DNA of 5,691 nucleotides. It comes from Bacteroidales bacterium (GTDB lineage: Bacteria > Bacteroidota > Bacteroidia > Bacteroidales > UBA7960). This document shows, piece by piece, positions 5,220 through 5,691 of the stretch; the stretch's first letter is position 1, and each line of letters opens with the position of its first letter. Both the position numbers and the translations under genes were made by a program. The stretch lies in assembly GCA_007125275.1 (NCBI GenBank), contig SLDN01000008.1:1-5691 (forward strand), in the 5' to 3' direction. A model generated the notes under the pieces. It saw only the letters and a list, made by a program, of their open reading frames with translations, did not search any database and was not told where the DNA came from.

Positions 5220-5691
5220 TTAAATCCCATATAACAAAAACAGGATGGCAGTAGTGAGTGTGACCAGCGTGGACACCATCCCCAGCGAAAAGCTTGGTGT
5301 CAGGCCCAGGGCTTTGGCCCTCATCGGCTCCACATAGATCACATCATTTGGAAAAACATAAAACATGTTTTCCCCGATCAACTTGCCACTGGTTAAGTCA
5401 ACCGAATATACAAAATACTCGCCATCAACCGTTCTGAAAACCTTCACCTCACCCCGGCGGGCGTAATCAGTAAAGCCCCCGGCGAGGGCTATCGCCTCAA
5501 AAATGGATATTTTGCTCCTTGTCATGTTAAAATTGCCCTCCGAACGCACTTCTCCCATCACATTGACAACGTTGTTGATCAATCTAACATCCACGCGAAT
5601 GCGTTCACCCAAAAGCTTTTGGGCTTCCTCTCTCATTACATCATGAGCCTCATCAATGGTATATCCTTCAAGGCGAATCTTTCCCAGGAAA
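5220..5691 (-). CDS. wza: Polysaccharide export protein, Wza-like, C-terminal part (start beyond right edge)
   Basis: The frame stays open to the window edge, giving 156 visible residues; the methionine encoded at 5636 is internal. Upstream of it the peptide FLGKIRLEGYTIDEAHDV is the end of the polysaccharide export (Poly_export) domain. An SLBB-type domain follows (visible residues about 39-98) with VNVMGEVRSEGNF and IFEAIALAGGFTDYARRGEV, then the closing FPNDVIYVEP (113-122). These modules form the periplasmic ring of Wza-family translocons. The protein ends in one strongly hydrophobic helix (about 133-154, with VTLTTAILFLLYGI). This differs from the amphipathic C-terminal helix that lines the outer-membrane pore of E. 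coli Wza, but such tails are common in Bacteroidota homologues. The signal peptide and lipobox cannot be seen. The stop is 25 bp before the Wzc-like gene, its expected partner. Confidence 0.92.
   Translation of the reverse strand, partial: FLGKIRLEGYTIDEAHDVMREEAQKLLGERIRVDVRLINNVVNVMGEVRSEGNFNMTRSKISIFEAIALAGGFTDYARRGEVKVFRTVDGEYFVYSVDLTSGKLIGENMFYVFPNDVIYVEPMRAKALGLTPSFSLGMVSTLVTLTTAILFLLYGI

Noticed and set aside
5220..5636. The methionine at 5636 as the true start of a 138-residue export protein
   Set aside because: The frame stays open to the window edge, and the upstream residues (GKIRLEGYTIDEAHDV) continue the export domain, so the gene is cut by the window.

Overview
The window looks like part of a surface-polysaccharide (O-antigen, capsule or exopolysaccharide) locus from a Bacteroidota bacterium. 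Reasons: the Wzt, Wzm, Wzc and Wza-like proteins have features I associate with that phylum (a 'TLSHDLNRFFAKVRGKEDP' insert in Wzt, a C-terminal membrane helix on the Wza-like protein, a one-piece Wzc of about 790 residues). The leaders before the starts are A/T-rich with no clear Shine-Dalgarno, and the non-coding DNA carries short heptanucleotide repeats. The genus cannot be told from this window.

All five genes lie on the minus strand, so transcription runs right to left. In that order they are: the 3' part of a Wza-like polysaccharide export protein (right edge to 5220); a complete Wzc-like chain-length regulator / BY-kinase (5194-2822), 25 bp downstream; a complete ABC-2 export permease, Wzm (2599-1727); its ATPase with a C-terminal substrate-recognition domain, Wzt (1552-287); and the first 41 codons of a family-2 glycosyltransferase (124 to the left edge). 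The export-protein and kinase genes are tightly coupled. The other three junctions are 222, 174 and 162 bp long and hold dyads, repeats and one weak promoter candidate.

The genes suggest a mixed export route. Wzm/Wzt would move a finished, lipid-linked glycan across the inner membrane, with the Wzt C-terminal domain selecting the chain. The Wza-like protein and the Wzc co-polymerase would control length or carry the polymer through the envelope. The glycosyltransferase would help build the glycan.

The least explained signal is in the non-coding DNA. A 44-bp segment upstream of the glycosyltransferase (194-237) aligns without gaps to one upstream of wzt (1564-1607), with 30 of 44 identical positions at a constant offset of 1370. 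Each copy is followed on the plus strand by tandem heptamers of one general pattern (GYTNGAA on the minus strand), and the left array runs across the wzt stop codon. Also notable is the Wzc-like kinase: its ATP-site residues are intact, but it lacks the usual C-terminal tyrosine cluster and has a changed oligomerisation motif.
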